DNA of 64,000 bases, from contig JAFLTT010000012.1 in assembly GCA_022509165.1 (NCBI GenBank), forward strand, positions 33,097 through 97,096, written 5' to 3'. Positions 1 to 9,491 of the stretch are shown one piece after another. The DNA comes from Muribaculaceae bacterium (lineage in GTDB: Bacteria; Bacteroidota; Bacteroidia; Bacteroidales; Muribaculaceae). How positions within the stretch are numbered: position 1 is the first letter of the stretch; each line of letters begins with the position of its first letter. The notes below the pieces were generated by a model that was not told where the DNA came from, made no database searches, and saw nothing but the letters and a program-made list of their open reading frames with translations. Position numbers and translations under genes: made by a program.

Positions 1-242
1 TAGGTAACTCAGAACATTCGCTCGAACAGAGCGGTAAGGCCGGCCGTAGCCGCTGGCTTGGCAGAAGGCCCCACAACCGTGGTGTAGTAATGAACCCCCA
101 CGATCACCCGATGGGTGGTGGTGAAGGCCGCCAGAGCGGTGGACACCCGAGGTCGCGTACAGGCTTGTATGCCAAGGGCTTGAAGACCAGAGCTCCGAAG
201 AAACATTCTTCGAAGTATATCATCGAGAGAAGGAAGAAATAA
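1..242 (+). CDS. rplB: 50S ribosomal protein L2, C-terminal part
   Basis: The window opens inside this gene; the last 79 codons are visible, in the frame beginning at base 3 and ending with TAA at 240-242. The protein reads through the conserved L2 signature [13 protein letters not shown] and ends in a basic tail (ERRKK), which is how L2 ends. L2 is a primary 23S rRNA binder close to the peptidyl transferase centre. It is followed by rpsS, the normal S10-operon order. The 5' part lies outside the window. Confidence 0.97.
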   Translation, partial: GNSEHSLEQSGKAGRSRWLGRRPHNRGVVMNPHDHPMGGGEGRQSGGHPRSRTGLYAKGLKTRAPKKHSSKYIIERRKK

Positions 243-267
243 TCTGAAAATAGCATAAACACAAGAT

Positions 268-537
268 ATGAGTCGTTCACTTAAGAAAGGGCCGTTTATC
301 AGCGTAAAGCTCGAGAAGAAGGTAGCCGACATGGAGGCCAGCGGCAAGAAGAGCGTGATCAAGACGTGGAGCCGTGCCTCAATGATTTCTCCCGACTTCG
401 TGGGTCATACATTCGCTGTGCACAACGGTAATAAATTCATACCGGTTTACGTTACAGAAAATATGGTAGGACACAAACTCGGAGAGTTTGCGCCCACTCG
501 TACGTTCCGTGGCCATGCCGGCAACAAGAAGAAATAA
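268..537 (+). CDS. rpsS: 30S ribosomal protein S19
   Basis: An 89-residue protein beginning [11 protein letters not shown] and carrying the S19 core ([20 protein letters not shown] and the GEFAPTR block), full family length. S19 sits in the head of the small subunit, bound to 16S rRNA with S13. It lies 25 bases after rplB and is followed by an unusually long 76-base spacer before rplV. Confidence 0.98.
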   Translation: MSRSLKKGPFISVKLEKKVADMEASGKKSVIKTWSRASMISPDFVGHTFAVHNGNKFIPVYVTENMVGHKLGEFAPTRTFRGHAGNKKK

Positions 538-545
538 TGGCGTCG

Positions 546-576
546 AAACTTTAATGAATAAAGGATTGAAGTTTTT
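546..576 (+). promoter_or_regulatory. possible hairpin in the rpsS-rplV spacer
   Basis: The spacer between rpsS and rplV contains AAACTT (546-551) and its complement AAGTTT (569-574), the latter running into a short T run. It could form a weak attenuator-like hairpin. The stem is only 6 bp and A/T-rich, so chance is a real possibility. Confidence 0.25.
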
Positions 577-613
577 AGCCTGCTTAAACCAATAAAGAAA
601 AGAAAAGAAAAAA

Positions 614-1012
614 ATGGGTGTAAGAAAAAGACAAGCAGCCGACGCCATCAAAGAAGCTCGCAAGAGCCAATATTTCGCAAAGCTGCATAATGTGCCCTCA
701 TCTCCGCGCAAGATGCGCCTGGTGGTGGATATGATCCGCGGCCAGGAGGCTTTCAAGGCCCTGGGTATCTTGAAATTCTCCAACAAGGAGGCGGCCAGAA
801 GGGTAGAGAAGCTTCTCAGGAGCGCTATCGCCAACTGGGAACAGAAAAACGAGAGAAAGGCAGAGGCCGACGAACTGTATGTAAAGACAGTGTTTGTGGA
901 CTGTGCCCCGATGCTCAAGAGGTTGCGTCCGGCTCCGCAGGGCCGCGGCTACAGAATCCGCAAGAGGAGCAACCATGTGACATTGTTTGTAGACACAAAA
1001 ACCGGTAAATAA
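614..1012 (+). CDS. rplV: 50S ribosomal protein L22
   Basis: A 132-residue protein beginning [17 protein letters not shown]. The L22 core is clear: [15 protein letters not shown] near residues 30-44, and the C-terminal hairpin region [19 protein letters not shown] that lines the nascent-peptide exit tunnel. Family members are usually about 110-135 residues, so it is complete. It lies between rpsS and rpsC and is probably cotranscribed with them. Confidence 0.97.
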   Translation: MGVRKRQAADAIKEARKSQYFAKLHNVPSSPRKMRLVVDMIRGQEAFKALGILKFSNKEAARRVEKLLRSAIANWEQKNERKAEADELYVKTVFVDCAPMLKRLRPAPQGRGYRIRKRSNHVTLFVDTKTGK

Positions 1013-1021
1013 GCAAGTAAG

Positions 1022-1753
1022 ATGGGACAGAAAGTTAATCCAATCAGCAACCGTCTGGGAGTGATCAGAGGTTGGGACTCCAACTGGTTCGGTGGAAAGA
1101 AATACGGTGAGACACTTCTCGAAGACTCAGTGATCCGTAAATTCCTCCGCACCCATCTTGCCAAGGCAAGTGTGTCAAAAATCATTATCGAGAGGACACT
1201 GAAAAACGTGACCGTTACGATCTGCACAAGCCGTCCGGGTATGGTGATCGGCAAAGGCGGAAAAGACGTAGACGTTTTGAAAGATCAGCTCAAGAAACTC
1301 ACTGACAAAGATATCCAGATCAACATCTACGAGATCAAGCGTCCGGAACTGGATGCTGAGATCGTGGCCACCAACATTGCACGCCAGATAGAGAACAAGG
1401 TAGCTTACCGCCGTGCCGTAAAGATGGCTATCGCCTCTACTATGAGGATGGGAGCCGAGGGCATCAAGGTGCAGGTGAGCGGTCGTCTGAACGGCGCCGA
1501 AATGGCAAGAAGCGAGATGTTTAAAGAGGGCAGAACTCCTCTGCATACACTTCGTGCCGATATCGACTATGCAATGGTGGAAGCCTTGACCAAGGTGGGT
1601 ATCATCGGTATCAAGGTATGGATCTGCCGCGGTGAGATCTACGGTAAGAAAGAACTGACCCCTTCATACGCAGTAGGTCAGAAAGAGGCAGGAAGGCCCC
1701 AGGGCGGCGGCAGGAAAGGCGGCTTCAGGGCAAAGAAGAGCAACAACCGTTAA
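1022..1753 (+). CDS. rpsC: 30S ribosomal protein S3
   Basis: A 243-residue protein. The N-terminal [14 protein letters not shown] is typical, followed by a type II KH domain with the RNA-binding GxxG loop (VIGKGGKDV, about residues 76-84) and the S3 C-terminal domain ([22 protein letters not shown]). The tail is basic and glycine-rich. S3 forms part of the mRNA entry channel and helicase of the 30S subunit. It follows rplV by 9 bases and precedes rplP, the conserved order. Confidence 0.98.
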   Translation: MGQKVNPISNRLGVIRGWDSNWFGGKKYGETLLEDSVIRKFLRTHLAKASVSKIIIERTLKNVTVTICTSRPGMVIGKGGKDVDVLKDQLKKLTDKDIQINIYEIKRPELDAEIVATNIARQIENKVAYRRAVKMAIASTMRMGAEGIKVQVSGRLNGAEMARSEMFKEGRTPLHTLRADIDYAMVEALTKVGIIGIKVWICRGEIYGKKELTPSYAVGQKEAGRPQGGGRKGGFRAKKSNNR

Positions 1754-1767
1754 TTTGAAATTGAAGC

Positions 1768-2199
1768 ATGTTACAACCAAAGAGAACCAAATACCGCCGT
1801 TCGCAAAAGGGACGCATGAAGGGTGAGGCCCAGAGAGGTCACCAGCTTGCGTTCGGCTCATTCGGCATCAAGACACTTGAGAGCAAATGGATCACCGGGC
1901 GCCAGATCGAGGCAGCCCGTGTGGCCGTGACCAGGCACATGCAGCGTCAGGGCCAGATATGGATCAGGATCTTCCCGGACAAACCAATCACCAAGAAACC
2001 GGCCGAGGTGCGTATGGGTAAAGGTAAAGGTAACCCGGAAGGATTCGTAGCGCCCGTGACTCCGGGCCGTATCCTTATAGAAGTGGAGGGAGTGCCCTTT
2101 GATGTGGCAAAAGAGGCCCTTCGCTTAGCGGCACAGAAGCTGCCGGTGACCACAAAATTTGTGGTGCGCCGTGACTATGATGCATCGCAGAATGCATAA
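1768..2199 (+). CDS. rplP: 50S ribosomal protein L16
   Basis: A 143-residue protein starting [19 protein letters not shown], with the L16 motifs [20 protein letters not shown] and [10 protein letters not shown]. The latter loop contains the arginine region that contacts tRNA near the peptidyl transferase centre. Length and position between rpsC and rpmC are standard. Confidence 0.98.
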   Translation: MLQPKRTKYRRSQKGRMKGEAQRGHQLAFGSFGIKTLESKWITGRQIEAARVAVTRHMQRQGQIWIRIFPDKPITKKPAEVRMGKGKGNPEGFVAPVTPGRILIEVEGVPFDVAKEALRLAAQKLPVTTKFVVRRDYDASQNA

Positions 2200-2225
2200 C
2201 GCATAAAACCAGAGATAAAAAACCT

Positions 2226-2450
2226 ATGAAAAAGGAAGAAATCAAGGAATTAAGCATTCCGGAACTGCGCGCCCAGATAGAGGCGAGCGAGAAGGCTTAT
2301 CGTGAATTGAAAGTAGCGCACGCGATCTCTCCCATAGACAATCCCTCGAAGATCACCAAAGATCGGAAGGACATTGCCCGCTTGAAGACTGTGTTGCGCC
2401 AGAAGGAGCTCGAAGCCCAGAAGGCTGAGGCTGCTGCTGAAAACAAATGA
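2226..2450 (+). CDS. rpmC: 50S ribosomal protein L29
   Basis: A 74-residue, mostly helical protein ([19 protein letters not shown]) with the L29 pair of antiparallel helices and the conserved [19 protein letters not shown] segment. L29 sits at the exit-tunnel rim next to L23, where nascent-chain factors dock. The C-terminal tail is alanine/glutamate-rich (AEAAAENK). It lies 26 bases after rplP. Confidence 0.96.
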   Translation: MKKEEIKELSIPELRAQIEASEKAYRELKVAHAISPIDNPSKITKDRKDIARLKTVLRQKELEAQKAEAAAENK

Positions 2451-2470
2451 TTCTTTATTTTAAGAGAAAG

Positions 2471-2731
2471 ATGGAAGAAAAACGTCATTTGAGAAAAGAA
2501 AGGATCGGCGTCGTTTCAAGCAATAAATGCGACAAGACGATCACAGTGGAGATCAAGTGGAAGGAAAAACACCCGATCTACGGAAAATTTGTCAACAAGA
2601 CAAAGAAATATCATGCCCACGACGAGAAGAATGAATGCTCAGTGGGAGATACAGTAAGGCTCATGGAGACAAGGCCATTGAGCAAGACCAAGAGATGGAG
2701 ACTTGTTGAAATAATCGAAAAAGTGAAGTAA
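2471..2731 (+). CDS. rpsQ: 30S ribosomal protein S17
   Basis: An 86-residue protein when started at the ATG at 2471 ([15 protein letters not shown]). The open frame continues back to an in-frame ATG at 2447, but that would add eight residues (MILYFKRK) foreign to the family and overlap rpmC. S17 motifs present are [12 protein letters not shown] and HPIYGKFV plus the OB-fold core. S17 is a primary 16S rRNA binder. The stop is 2 bases before the rplN start. Confidence 0.95.
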   Translation: MEEKRHLRKERIGVVSSNKCDKTITVEIKWKEKHPIYGKFVNKTKKYHAHDEKNECSVGDTVRLMETRPLSKTKRWRLVEIIEKVK

Positions 2732-2733
2732 CC

Positions 2734-3099
2734 ATGATACAGACCGAATCCAGACTCAACGTAGCAGACAACAGCGGAGCCAAGGAGGTTCTCTGTATCC
2801 ATGTGCTCGGCGGCACAGGCCGCAGATATGCCTCTGTGGGCGACATCATCGTGGTGACAGTGAAGAGCACCATCCCGTCGAGCGACGTAAAAAAAGGCAC
2901 AGTATCGAAGGCAGTGGTGGTACGCACCAAGAAAGAGGTGCGCAGACCCGACGGAAGTTATATCCGCTTCGACGACAATGCCTGCGTGTTGCTTAACAAT
3001 GCCGGTGAGATTAGAGGCACCCGTATCTTCGGACCGGTGGCCCGCGAACTCCGTAACACCAACATGAAGATTGTTTCGCTCGCGCCGGAAGTTCTTTAA
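2734..3099 (+). CDS. rplN: 50S ribosomal protein L14
   Basis: A 121-residue protein beginning [19 protein letters not shown], the L14 hallmark, and ending [19 protein letters not shown]14 lies at the subunit interface, contacting 16S helix 14. Full family length. It starts 2 bases after the rpsQ stop, so translation is probably coupled. Confidence 0.98.
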   Translation: MIQTESRLNVADNSGAKEVLCIHVLGGTGRRYASVGDIIVVTVKSTIPSSDVKKGTVSKAVVVRTKKEVRRPDGSYIRFDDNACVLLNNAGEIRGTRIFGPVARELRNTNMKIVSLAPEVL

Positions 3100-3119
3100 A
3101 CAATTAAAAAGAAGAAGAA

Positions 3120-3440
3120 ATGGCAAAATTCCATATCAAGAAGGGCGACATCGTGTATGTAAACGCCGGCGACGACAAAGGGAAGACCGGCAGAGTGCTC
3201 GAGATGCTCGTGAAGAAACACAAGGCACTTGTGGAAGGCGTGAACATCGTGACCAAGAGCATGAAGCCGAATGCAAAGCATCCCCAGGGCGGACTCGTGA
3301 AGATGGAGGCTCCGGTGGACATCTCCAACCTCAATGTGCTTGACCCGAAGACCGGGAAACCGACCAGAATTGGCCGCAGGCGCAATGATGCAGGTAAATT
3401 AGTAAGATATTCAAAGAAATCAGGAGAGGAGATTAAGTGA
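3120..3440 (+). CDS. rplX: 50S ribosomal protein L24
   Basis: A 106-residue protein with an N-terminal KOW motif ([19 protein letters not shown]), the core [17 protein letters not shown] and the RIGRR segment near the end. L24 is an assembly-initiator protein for 23S rRNA. Its TGA stop overlaps the rplE ATG by one base, a tight coupling. Confidence 0.97.
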   Translation: MAKFHIKKGDIVYVNAGDDKGKTGRVLEMLVKKHKALVEGVNIVTKSMKPNAKHPQGGLVKMEAPVDISNLNVLDPKTGKPTRIGRRRNDAGKLVRYSKKSGEEIK

Positions 3441-3988
3441 TGAGCAATACTACACTTGGAAAAGAATATAAGGAGAAGATAGTACCCGAGCTCCAGAAGG
3501 AATTCGGCTACACCACAGTGATGCAGGTGCCCAAACTTGAGAAGATCGTGATCAACCAGGGACTCGGCGGTGCCACCCAGGACAAGAAGATCATCGAGAC
3601 AGCTCTCAATGAACTCACAGCAATCACCGGCCAGAAAGCAGTGCCCACACTCTCCAAGAAAGACATCTCCAATTTCAAACTGAGGAAGAAAATGCCGATC
3701 GGCGCCATGGTGACCCTTCGCCACGACAAGATGTATGAATTCCTTGAAAGACTCGTGAAAGTGGCTTTGCCGCGAATCAGGGACTTCAAGGGAATCAACA
3801 ACAAACTTGACGGCCGCGGCAACTATACGCTGGGTGTGACCGAGCAGATTATCTTCCCGGAGATAAATATCGACAATGTGCCGAAGCTGCAGGGCATGAA
3901 CATCACGTTCGTGACTTCCGCACCCACCGACGAGGAGGGATATGCGCTTCTGAAGAAATTCGGCCTTCCATTCAAACGTGAAAACTAA
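3440..3988 (+). CDS. rplE: 50S ribosomal protein L5
   Basis: A 182-residue protein from the ATG at 3440, which shares its A with the rplX stop; an in-frame GTG lies one codon upstream. The L5 core is clear: [13 protein letters not shown], the [13 protein letters not shown] segment, [14 protein letters not shown] [13 protein letters not shown] and [12 protein letters not shown]5 forms the 5S rRNA complex with L18 and contacts the P-site tRNA. Confidence 0.97.
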   Translation: MSNTTLGKEYKEKIVPELQKEFGYTTVMQVPKLEKIVINQGLGGATQDKKIIETALNELTAITGQKAVPTLSKKDISNFKLRKKMPIGAMVTLRHDKMYEFLERLVKVALPRIRDFKGINNKLDGRGNYTLGVTEQIIFPEINIDNVPKLQGMNITFVTSAPTDEEGYALLKKFGLPFKREN

Positions 3989-3997
3989 AAGATATCT

Positions 3998-4300
3998 ATG
4001 GCAAAAGAATCAATGAAGGCGCGCGAAGTTAAGCGTCAGAAGCTTGTGGCCAAATATGCAGAGAAGAAGGCAGCCTTGAAGAAGGCAGCGTTGGCCGATG
4101 CCGAGGGCAATATCGATTACGAAGCCCTCAAGAAGCTTCAGAAGCTTCCCAAGAATGCGTCGAAAGTACGCCTGCACAACCGCTGCTCGATGACCGGCAG
4201 ACCTAAAGGCTATATGAGGCAGTTTGGCATCTCCAGGATTCAATTCAGAGAGATGGCATCAGCCGGCCTTATTCCGGGCGTAAAGAAAGCAAGCTGGTAA
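3998..4300 (+). CDS. rpsN: 30S ribosomal protein S14, zinc-independent type
   Basis: A 100-residue protein ([17 protein letters not shown]) with the conserved C-terminal [20 protein letters not shown] and a C-terminal GVKKASW. The zinc-ribbon CxxC pairs of the short S14 type are absent, so it is the long C-minus form. It binds the 3' domain of 16S rRNA in the 30S head. An unusual 137-base non-coding spacer follows before rpsH. Confidence 0.97.
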   Translation: MAKESMKAREVKRQKLVAKYAEKKAALKKAALADAEGNIDYEALKKLQKLPKNASKVRLHNRCSMTGRPKGYMRQFGISRIQFREMASAGLIPGVKKASW

Positions 4301-4437
4301 AGAAATGAAGAAACCGATGGATGCAGGCCGTGAATCGGATAGGTGAGCGGCCCGCTTCCACGAACTCCTTGCAGAGAAATACGAGAGAGAATTAAATATT
4401 GTTCGGAAAATCTGAATCAATTTAACAATCACAAAAA
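4301..4437 (+). promoter_or_regulatory. 137-base spacer upstream of rpsH, possible leader
   Basis: No open frame of note is present, in a cluster whose other gaps are mostly 2-26 bases. Possible pairings are CCGAT with ATCGG (about 4313-4339), TGCAGG with CCTTGCA (about 4322-4373) and ATTGTT with AACAAT just before the rpsH ATG. S8 is a known translational autoregulator in Escherichia coli, so a regulatory site is plausible here. No specific S8 site was recognised. Confidence 0.3.
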
Positions 4438-4836
4438 ATGACTGATCCAATTGCAGATTATTTGACCAGGCTCAGGAATGCCATTCGTGCAGGACACAGA
4501 GTGGTGGACATTCCCGGGTCGAAAATGAAAAGGGAGATAACCAAGATACTGTATGACCAGGGTTATATCCTCAATTACAAATTTGTAGAAGGTCCGCATC
4601 CTTCAGGCACAATCAAGATAGCCCTGAAGTATGATCCGGTGGACCATGTAAGTGCCATCAAGAACCTCCACAGGGTAAGCCGTCCGGGTCTGCGCCAATA
4701 CACAGGCTACAAAGATATGCCCAGAGTGCTCAACGGTCTCGGTATAGCTATCCTCACCACTCCACAGGGTGTGATGACCAATAAGGAGGCTAAAGAACGT
4801 AAGATTGGTGGTGAAGTATTGTGTTACGTTTATTAA
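4438..4836 (+). CDS. rpsH: 30S ribosomal protein S8
   Basis: A 132-residue protein starting MTDPIADYLTRLRNAIRAG, with the C-terminal rRNA-binding signature GLGIAILTTPQGVMTNKEA and the end GGEVLCYVY. S8 is a primary binder of the central 16S domain and a feedback regulator of spc-type operons in other bacteria. It is separated from rpsN by a long spacer and followed 15 bases later by rplF. Confidence 0.98.
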   Translation: MTDPIADYLTRLRNAIRAGHRVVDIPGSKMKREITKILYDQGYILNYKFVEGPHPSGTIKIALKYDPVDHVSAIKNLHRVSRPGLRQYTGYKDMPRVLNGLGIAILTTPQGVMTNKEAKERKIGGEVLCYVY

Positions 4837-4851
4837 TGAGGAGGTATCGAT

Positions 4852-5406
4852 ATGTCAAGAATAGGAAAATCACCGATTGAGATACCTGCAGGCGTAACCG
4901 TACAGGTAAAAGACCATGTAGTGACCGTAAAGGGTCCGAAAGGAGAACTAAGCCAGGAAATCAACCCTGCCATAACAGTGGAACAGGAAGGCAATCACCT
5001 TGAGGTGAAAAGACCTGACGACAGCCGTGAAAACCGCGCGATGCACGGTCTTTACAGGGCTCTGATCCAGAATATGGTGACAGGCGTGAGCCAGGGCTAC
5101 AAGAAAGAGATGGAACTTGTGGGCGTAGGTTACAGAGCCAATGCCACAGGTCAGGTGCTCGACCTTTCATTAGGCTATTCACATGCTATTTATATCAAAC
5201 TTCCGCCGGAGGTGAAGGTGGAGGCCAAGACAGAGAGAAACAAGAATCCGCTCATCATCCTGGAAAGCGCCGACAAGCAGCTTCTGGGTCAGGTGTGTGC
5301 CAAGATAAGGTCTCTGCGCAAGCCCGAACCTTACAAAGGAAAAGGTATTAAGTTTGTGGGCGAAGTTATCCGCAGGAAGTCGGGTAAGAGTGCCAACGCT
5401 AAATAA
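4852..5406 (+). CDS. rplF: 50S ribosomal protein L6
   Basis: A 184-residue protein ([17 protein letters not shown]) with the two tandem L6 folds. The second ends in the signature [20 protein letters not shown]6 binds near the sarcin-ricin loop and the factor-binding centre. Preceded by a GAGG sequence about 10 bases before the ATG, one of the few Shine-Dalgarno-like sites in the cluster. Confidence 0.98.
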   Translation: MSRIGKSPIEIPAGVTVQVKDHVVTVKGPKGELSQEINPAITVEQEGNHLEVKRPDDSRENRAMHGLYRALIQNMVTGVSQGYKKEMELVGVGYRANATGQVLDLSLGYSHAIYIKLPPEVKVEAKTERNKNPLIILESADKQLLGQVCAKIRSLRKPEPYKGKGIKFVGEVIRRKSGKSANAK

Positions 5407-5423
5407 TTAAACTAAGGAAGACT

Positions 5424-5765
5424 ATGGTATCCAAAATAGCAAGAAGAAATAAAATCAAGACAAGGATCCGCGGCAAGATTTCCGGCACACCGGAAAGGCC
5501 CCGTATGACTGTTTTCCGCAGCAACAAAGGGATCTATGTACAGATAATCGACGATTTGGCCGGTCATACACTGGTGGCATCTTCATCTAAGGGACTCGAA
5601 GGAGGCACCAAGAGTGAAGTGGCAGCCAAAGTAGGCGCCGATATCGCAAAGAAAGCGATGGATAAAGGTATCACACAGGTAGTGTTTGACCGTAACGGTT
5701 ACCTTTTCCATGGCAGAGTAAAATCATTGGCTGATGCAGCACGCGAAGCCGGTCTTAAATTTTAA
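5424..5765 (+). CDS. rplR: 50S ribosomal protein L18
   Basis: A 113-residue protein ([19 protein letters not shown]) with the L18 signature [20 protein letters not shown] and the C-terminal [26 protein letters not shown]. It binds 5S rRNA together with L5. It lies between rplF and rpsE at conserved spacing. Confidence 0.98.
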   Translation: MVSKIARRNKIKTRIRGKISGTPERPRMTVFRSNKGIYVQIIDDLAGHTLVASSSKGLEGGTKSEVAAKVGADIAKKAMDKGITQVVFDRNGYLFHGRVKSLADAAREAGLKF

Positions 5766-5773
5766 AGAAAGTC

Positions 5774-6292
5774 ATGGTAAAGAAAAATAATAGAGTAAAG
5801 TCGACCAACGACTTGGAATTGAAAGACCGTCTGGTAGCGATCAACCGCGTGACCAAGGTTACCAAGGGTGGACGTGCATTCAGTTTTGCAGCCATCGTGG
5901 TAGTAGGAAATGAAGACGGTGTGATAGGCTGGGGCCTTGGCAAAGCCAATGAAGTGACAGCTGCCATCGCCAAGGGCGTGGAAGCAGCCAAGAAGAATCT
6001 GATCAGAGTACCGGTGCACAACGGCACTATCCCTCACGAGCAGAGCGCAAAATTCGGCGGAAGCCGCATATTCCTGAAGCCTGCTTCTGAAGGTACCGGA
6101 GTGAAGGCCGGTGGTGCGATGCGTGCAGTGCTTGAAAGCGCCGGCATCAAAGACGTGCTTGCAAAGAGCAAAGGAAGCTCGAACCCTCACAACCTTGTGA
6201 AGGCTACTATCGAAGCTCTGAGCGAAATGAGAAGCCCGCAGGAGATAGCAAAGAACCGTGGTATTTCGGTGGAAAAAGTGTTTAAAGGATAA
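5774..6292 (+). CDS. rpsE: 30S ribosomal protein S5
   Basis: A 172-residue protein with the N-terminal double-stranded RNA-binding-like domain ([20 protein letters not shown]) and the C-terminal S5 domain ([34 protein letters not shown]). S5 takes part in decoding fidelity. Full length, 8 bases after rplR. Confidence 0.98.
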   Translation: MVKKNNRVKSTNDLELKDRLVAINRVTKVTKGGRAFSFAAIVVVGNEDGVIGWGLGKANEVTAAIAKGVEAAKKNLIRVPVHNGTIPHEQSAKFGGSRIFLKPASEGTGVKAGGAMRAVLESAGIKDVLAKSKGSSNPHNLVKATIEALSEMRSPQEIAKNRGISVEKVFKG

Positions 6293-6302
6293 AATTTCAG
6301 AG

Positions 6303-6482
6303 ATGGCACAGATAGCAATCAAACAGATAAAGAGCCGCATCAACTGCCCCAAGAAGCAGAAACTGACACTTGATGCGCTTGGCTTGAGAAAACTCAACCA
6401 CACGGTGGTACACGAGGATTGCCCCACCATCAGAGGTATGGTGAAGGCAGTGCATCATCTTGTAGAAGTGACAAAAATTTAA
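6303..6482 (+). CDS. rpmD: 50S ribosomal protein L30
   Basis: A 59-residue protein from the ATG at 6303 (MAQIAIKQIKSRINCPKKQK), the usual L30 size; the longer open frame from 6258 overlaps rpsE and is rejected. The conserved TLDALGLRKLNHTVVHED and RGMVKAVHHLVEV segments are present. Located between rpsE and rplO as in most bacteria. Confidence 0.96.
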   Translation: MAQIAIKQIKSRINCPKKQKLTLDALGLRKLNHTVVHEDCPTIRGMVKAVHHLVEVTKI

Positions 6483-6496
6483 ATACTTAGAAAGAC

Positions 6497-6943
6497 ATGG
6501 AACTACATAATCTCAAACCCGCACCCGGCAGCAATAAGAAGAACAAGAGGGTGGGCCGCGGACCGGGCGCCGGCACCGGCGGTACATCCACCAGAGGTCA
6601 TAAGGGCGCCAAGAGCCGTTCAGGCTACAGCCGTAAGATAGGTTTCGAGGGCGGCCAGATGCCATTGCAGCGTAGGGTGCCGAAATTCGGATTCAACAAT
6701 ATCAACCGCAAGGAATACAAAGCCATCAACCTTGATGCACTTGAGGCTCTGGCTGAAGCCCAGAACCTTACCAAGATCACAGTAGACGACATGCGTGCTG
6801 CAGGATTGGTGCCCAAGAAATGTCTTGTGAAGGTACTGGCAAATGGCAATGTGACCAAAGCCATCGAGGTGCAGGCCGATGCATTCTCAAAGAAGGCAGA
6901 AGAAGCTATCACAGCAGCAGGCGGCAGCGTCTCGAAAAAATAA
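6497..6943 (+). CDS. rplO: 50S ribosomal protein L15
   Basis: A 148-residue protein with the glycine/lysine-rich N-terminal extension (KNKRVGRGPGAGTGGTSTRG, then GYSRKIGFEGGQMPLQRRVP) and the globular C-terminal domain. L15 is needed for late 50S assembly. It is followed 6 bases later by secY, the widely conserved rplO-secY pairing. Confidence 0.98.
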   Translation: MELHNLKPAPGSNKKNKRVGRGPGAGTGGTSTRGHKGAKSRSGYSRKIGFEGGQMPLQRRVPKFGFNNINRKEYKAINLDALEALAEAQNLTKITVDDMRAAGLVPKKCLVKVLANGNVTKAIEVQADAFSKKAEEAITAAGGSVSKK

Positions 6944-6949
6944 TAAAAC

Positions 6950-8287
6950 ATGGGATTTACACAGACAGTAAAGAATATTTGGAGTGTTGAAGACCTTCGC
7001 AGAAGGCTCGGCATCACGATTTTGTTGGTGATCATATACCGATTTGGCTGCTACGTAGTGTTGCCCGGTATCAATCCCAATGATCTTGCGGCGCTGAAGA
7101 GCTTCACCAGCGATGGTCTGATGCAACTTCTCGACATGTTCTCCGGAGGTGCCTTCTCTCAGGCCTCTATCTTCGCCTTAGGTATCATGCCTTACATCAC
7201 GGCATCGATCGTGATACAGTTGCTGGGTATGGTGCTTCCGGCATTCCAGAAGATGCAGAGAGAAGGTGAGAGCGGCAGAATGAAGCTCAATCAATACACC
7301 CGGTATCTCACAGTGCTGATTCTGCTCGTGCAGGGTCCGGCCTATCTTCTCAACCTGAAATATCAGGTGAGCGCAGCCGGTGTGAGCATAGATATGAACT
7401 TCTGGAGCGTGCTCTTCATGACCATAGTGCTGGCCGCCGGTTCAATGTTTATAATGTGGCTTGGCGAAAGGATCGATCAGAAGGGTATCGGCAACGGTAT
7501 CTCCTTTATCATCCTTATCGGTATCATGGCCAGATTCCCGGAAGCTGTGTTCCAGGAATTCACAGGACGCCTGCTAAACTCAGCAGGAGGTGGCCTTGTG
7601 ATTTTCCTTGTTGAGCTCATCATCCTTGTGGCAGTGATAGCCGGTGCAGTACTTCTTGTGCAGGGCACAAGGAAAGTGCCTGTACAGTACGCAAAGAGAA
7701 TCCAGGGCAACCGTCAATATGGCGGCGCAAGGCAGTATATACCTCTCAAGGTGAATGCAGCCGGTGTAATGCCTATAATCTTTGCTCAGGCCATCATGTT
7801 TATACCTGTGACCATGGTGGGATTCACTACAAATCATACCGGATTCTTCGGAGCGATGACCGATCTGTACGGATTCTGGTACAATCTTGTGTACTTCATC
7901 ATGATCGTGGCCTTTACCTATTTCTATACGGCGATCACAGTACGTCCGGCCCAGATGGCAGAAGACATGAAGCGTAACAACGGCTTCATCCCCGGTATCA
8001 AGCCCGGCAAGCCGACGGTGGAATATCTCGACACCATCATGTCGAGAATAACCCTTCCGGGTTCCATCTTCCTTGGCATAGTAGCCATACTTCCGGCCAT
8101 CGCCCATGTAATAGGTCTCAACCGTCAGTTCGCAGCTTTCTTTGGAGGCACATCTCTTCTGATTATGGTGGGTGTGATACTTGATACACTCAGAATAATC
8201 GAGGGACATCTTCTGACCCGTCACTATGAAGGGCTCATGAAAGATGGCCGTATCAAAGGTCGTACCACAGGAAGCGGGGCCTTTTAA
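6950..8287 (+). CDS. secY: preprotein translocase subunit SecY
   Basis: A 445-residue inner membrane protein with the ten hydrophobic segments of SecY. The plug region follows TM1 (DLAALKSFTSDGLMQLLDMFSGG), and FALGIMPYITASIVIQLL, GERIDQKGIGNGIS and the C-terminal GTSLLIMVGVILDT are typical. It forms the SecYEG protein-conducting channel. Sited between rplO and map, it is expressed with the ribosomal proteins. Confidence 0.98.
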   Translation: MGFTQTVKNIWSVEDLRRRLGITILLVIIYRFGCYVVLPGINPNDLAALKSFTSDGLMQLLDMFSGGAFSQASIFALGIMPYITASIVIQLLGMVLPAFQKMQREGESGRMKLNQYTRYLTVLILLVQGPAYLLNLKYQVSAAGVSIDMNFWSVLFMTIVLAAGSMFIMWLGERIDQKGIGNGISFIILIGIMARFPEAVFQEFTGRLLNSAGGGLVIFLVELIILVAVIAGAVLLVQGTRKVPVQYAKRIQGNRQYGGARQYIPLKVNAAGVMPIIFAQAIMFIPVTMVGFTTNHTGFFGAMTDLYGFWYNLVYFIMIVAFTYFYTAITVRPAQMAEDMKRNNGFIPGIKPGKPTVEYLDTIMSRITLPGSIFLGIVAILPAIAHVIGLNRQFAAFFGGTSLLIMVGVILDTLRIIEGHLLTRHYEGLMKDGRIKGRTTGSGAF

Positions 8288-8310
8288 CTGAGAAAATCGA
8301 TCCAGGCTTA

Positions 8311-9108
8311 ATGATATATATCAAGACAGCAGAGGAAATCGAAGGCATGCGTGCGGCATGCGATCTTGTGAGCCGCACGCTCGGGGAAGTGGCCAAATGG
8401 GTGGTCCCCGGAGTCACAACCCGCAAACTTGACAACGTGGCAAGAGAGTTTATCCTCGACAACGGGGGTAAACCCGCTTGCCTCGGTTATCAGGGATTTC
8501 CCGGCACTCTATGCATTGAGGTGAATGAGACAGTGGTGCACGGCTTTCCGTCGGGCTATGTTCTGAAGGAAGGCGATATAATCGGCACCGACTGTGTAGC
8601 AGAGCTCAATGGATTCAATGGCGACAGTTGCTACACCTTCTGGCTGGGAGAGATTGAAGAAAAGACCAAGCGTCTGCTGCGTACCACTTACGAAAGCCTA
8701 TACAAAGGTATAGAAGCGGCACAACCCGGCAAACGGATAGGTGATATATCGAATGCGATACAGACCTATTGCGAGAAAGCCGGATACAGTGTTGTGCGAG
8801 AGATGTGCGGCCATGGCATCGGGAAAAGCATGCACGAGGAGCCGGAGGTTCCGAATTTCGGCAGAAGAGGCATCGGACCGATATTGAAACCGGGTATGTG
8901 CATCGCTATAGAGCCGATGATAAATCTCGGAAGCAAGAATGTGGTGATAGAAAACAACGGATGGGAATGCAGAACCAGAGACCGCAAACCGTCGGCCCAT
9001 TACGAGCATACCATCGTGATAACGGAAGATGGAAACGAAATCATGACTACATTCCGTTACATAGAGGAAGCCTTGAAAGAGAAAGGCATAGAATTGATAA
9101 ATCATTAA
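8311..9108 (+). CDS. map: type I methionine aminopeptidase
   Basis: A 265-residue cytosolic enzyme removing the initiator methionine from nascent proteins. The five metal ligands are recognisable: the D in IIGTDCVAEL, the D in NGDSCY, the H in GHGIGKSMHEEP, the E in AIEPMI and the E near the C terminus (AHYEHTIVITEDGNEI). The HGIGKSMHE motif is diagnostic. It lies between secY and infA, the classical arrangement. Confidence 0.97.
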   Translation: MIYIKTAEEIEGMRAACDLVSRTLGEVAKWVVPGVTTRKLDNVAREFILDNGGKPACLGYQGFPGTLCIEVNETVVHGFPSGYVLKEGDIIGTDCVAELNGFNGDSCYTFWLGEIEEKTKRLLRTTYESLYKGIEAAQPGKRIGDISNAIQTYCEKAGYSVVREMCGHGIGKSMHEEPEVPNFGRRGIGPILKPGMCIAIEPMINLGSKNVVIENNGWECRTRDRKPSAHYEHTIVITEDGNEIMTTFRYIEEALKEKGIELINH

Positions 9109-9139
9109 GCGGAGATACCAATCAGATTGATCAGAATAT

Positions 9140-9358
9140 ATGGCGAAACAAGCAGCTATAGAACAAGATGGAGTGATACTTGAGGCATTGAGCAACGCTA
9201 TGTTTAAAGTGGAGTTAGCCAACGGCCACGAGATCACAGCCCATATATCGGGCAAAATGAGGATGCATTACATAAAGATACTTCCCGGCGACAAGGTAAG
9301 GGTGGAAATGAGCCCCTACGATCTGAGCAAGGGAAGGATAGCCTTCAGATATAAATAA
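9140..9358 (+). CDS. infA: translation initiation factor IF-1
   Basis: A 72-residue single OB-fold protein ([26 protein letters not shown]... [23 protein letters not shown]), the exact family length. IF-1 binds the 30S A site and assists IF-2 and IF-3. Located between map and rpmJ. Confidence 0.98.
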   Translation: MAKQAAIEQDGVILEALSNAMFKVELANGHEITAHISGKMRMHYIKILPGDKVRVEMSPYDLSKGRIAFRYK

Positions 9359-9367
9359 ACACAAGAT

Positions 9368-9484
9368 ATGAAAGTCAGAGCATCAATCAAGAAGCGCAGC
9401 GCCGACTGCAAGATCGTGCGCCGCAAAGGTAGATTATACGTAATCAACAAGAAGAACCCAAAATTTAAACAACGCCAAGGATAA
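9368..9484 (+). CDS. rpmJ: 50S ribosomal protein L36, zinc ligands mostly lost
   Basis: A 38-residue protein: it starts [17 protein letters not shown] and ends FKQRQG, with TAA at 9482-9484. By comparison with E. coli L36 (ligands C11, C14, C27, H33), only C14 remains; positions 11, 27 and 33 are S, N and F. The zinc ribbon cannot form, as is usual in Bacteroidetes. Located between infA and rpsM. Confidence 0.96.
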   Translation: MKVRASIKKRSADCKIVRRKGRLYVINKKNPKFKQRQG

Positions 9485-9491
9485 TTTTCAT

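Noticed and set aside
3071..3343. 90-codon plus-strand frame in rplX
   Set aside because: Out-of-frame shadow of rplN/rplX, highly basic by composition only.
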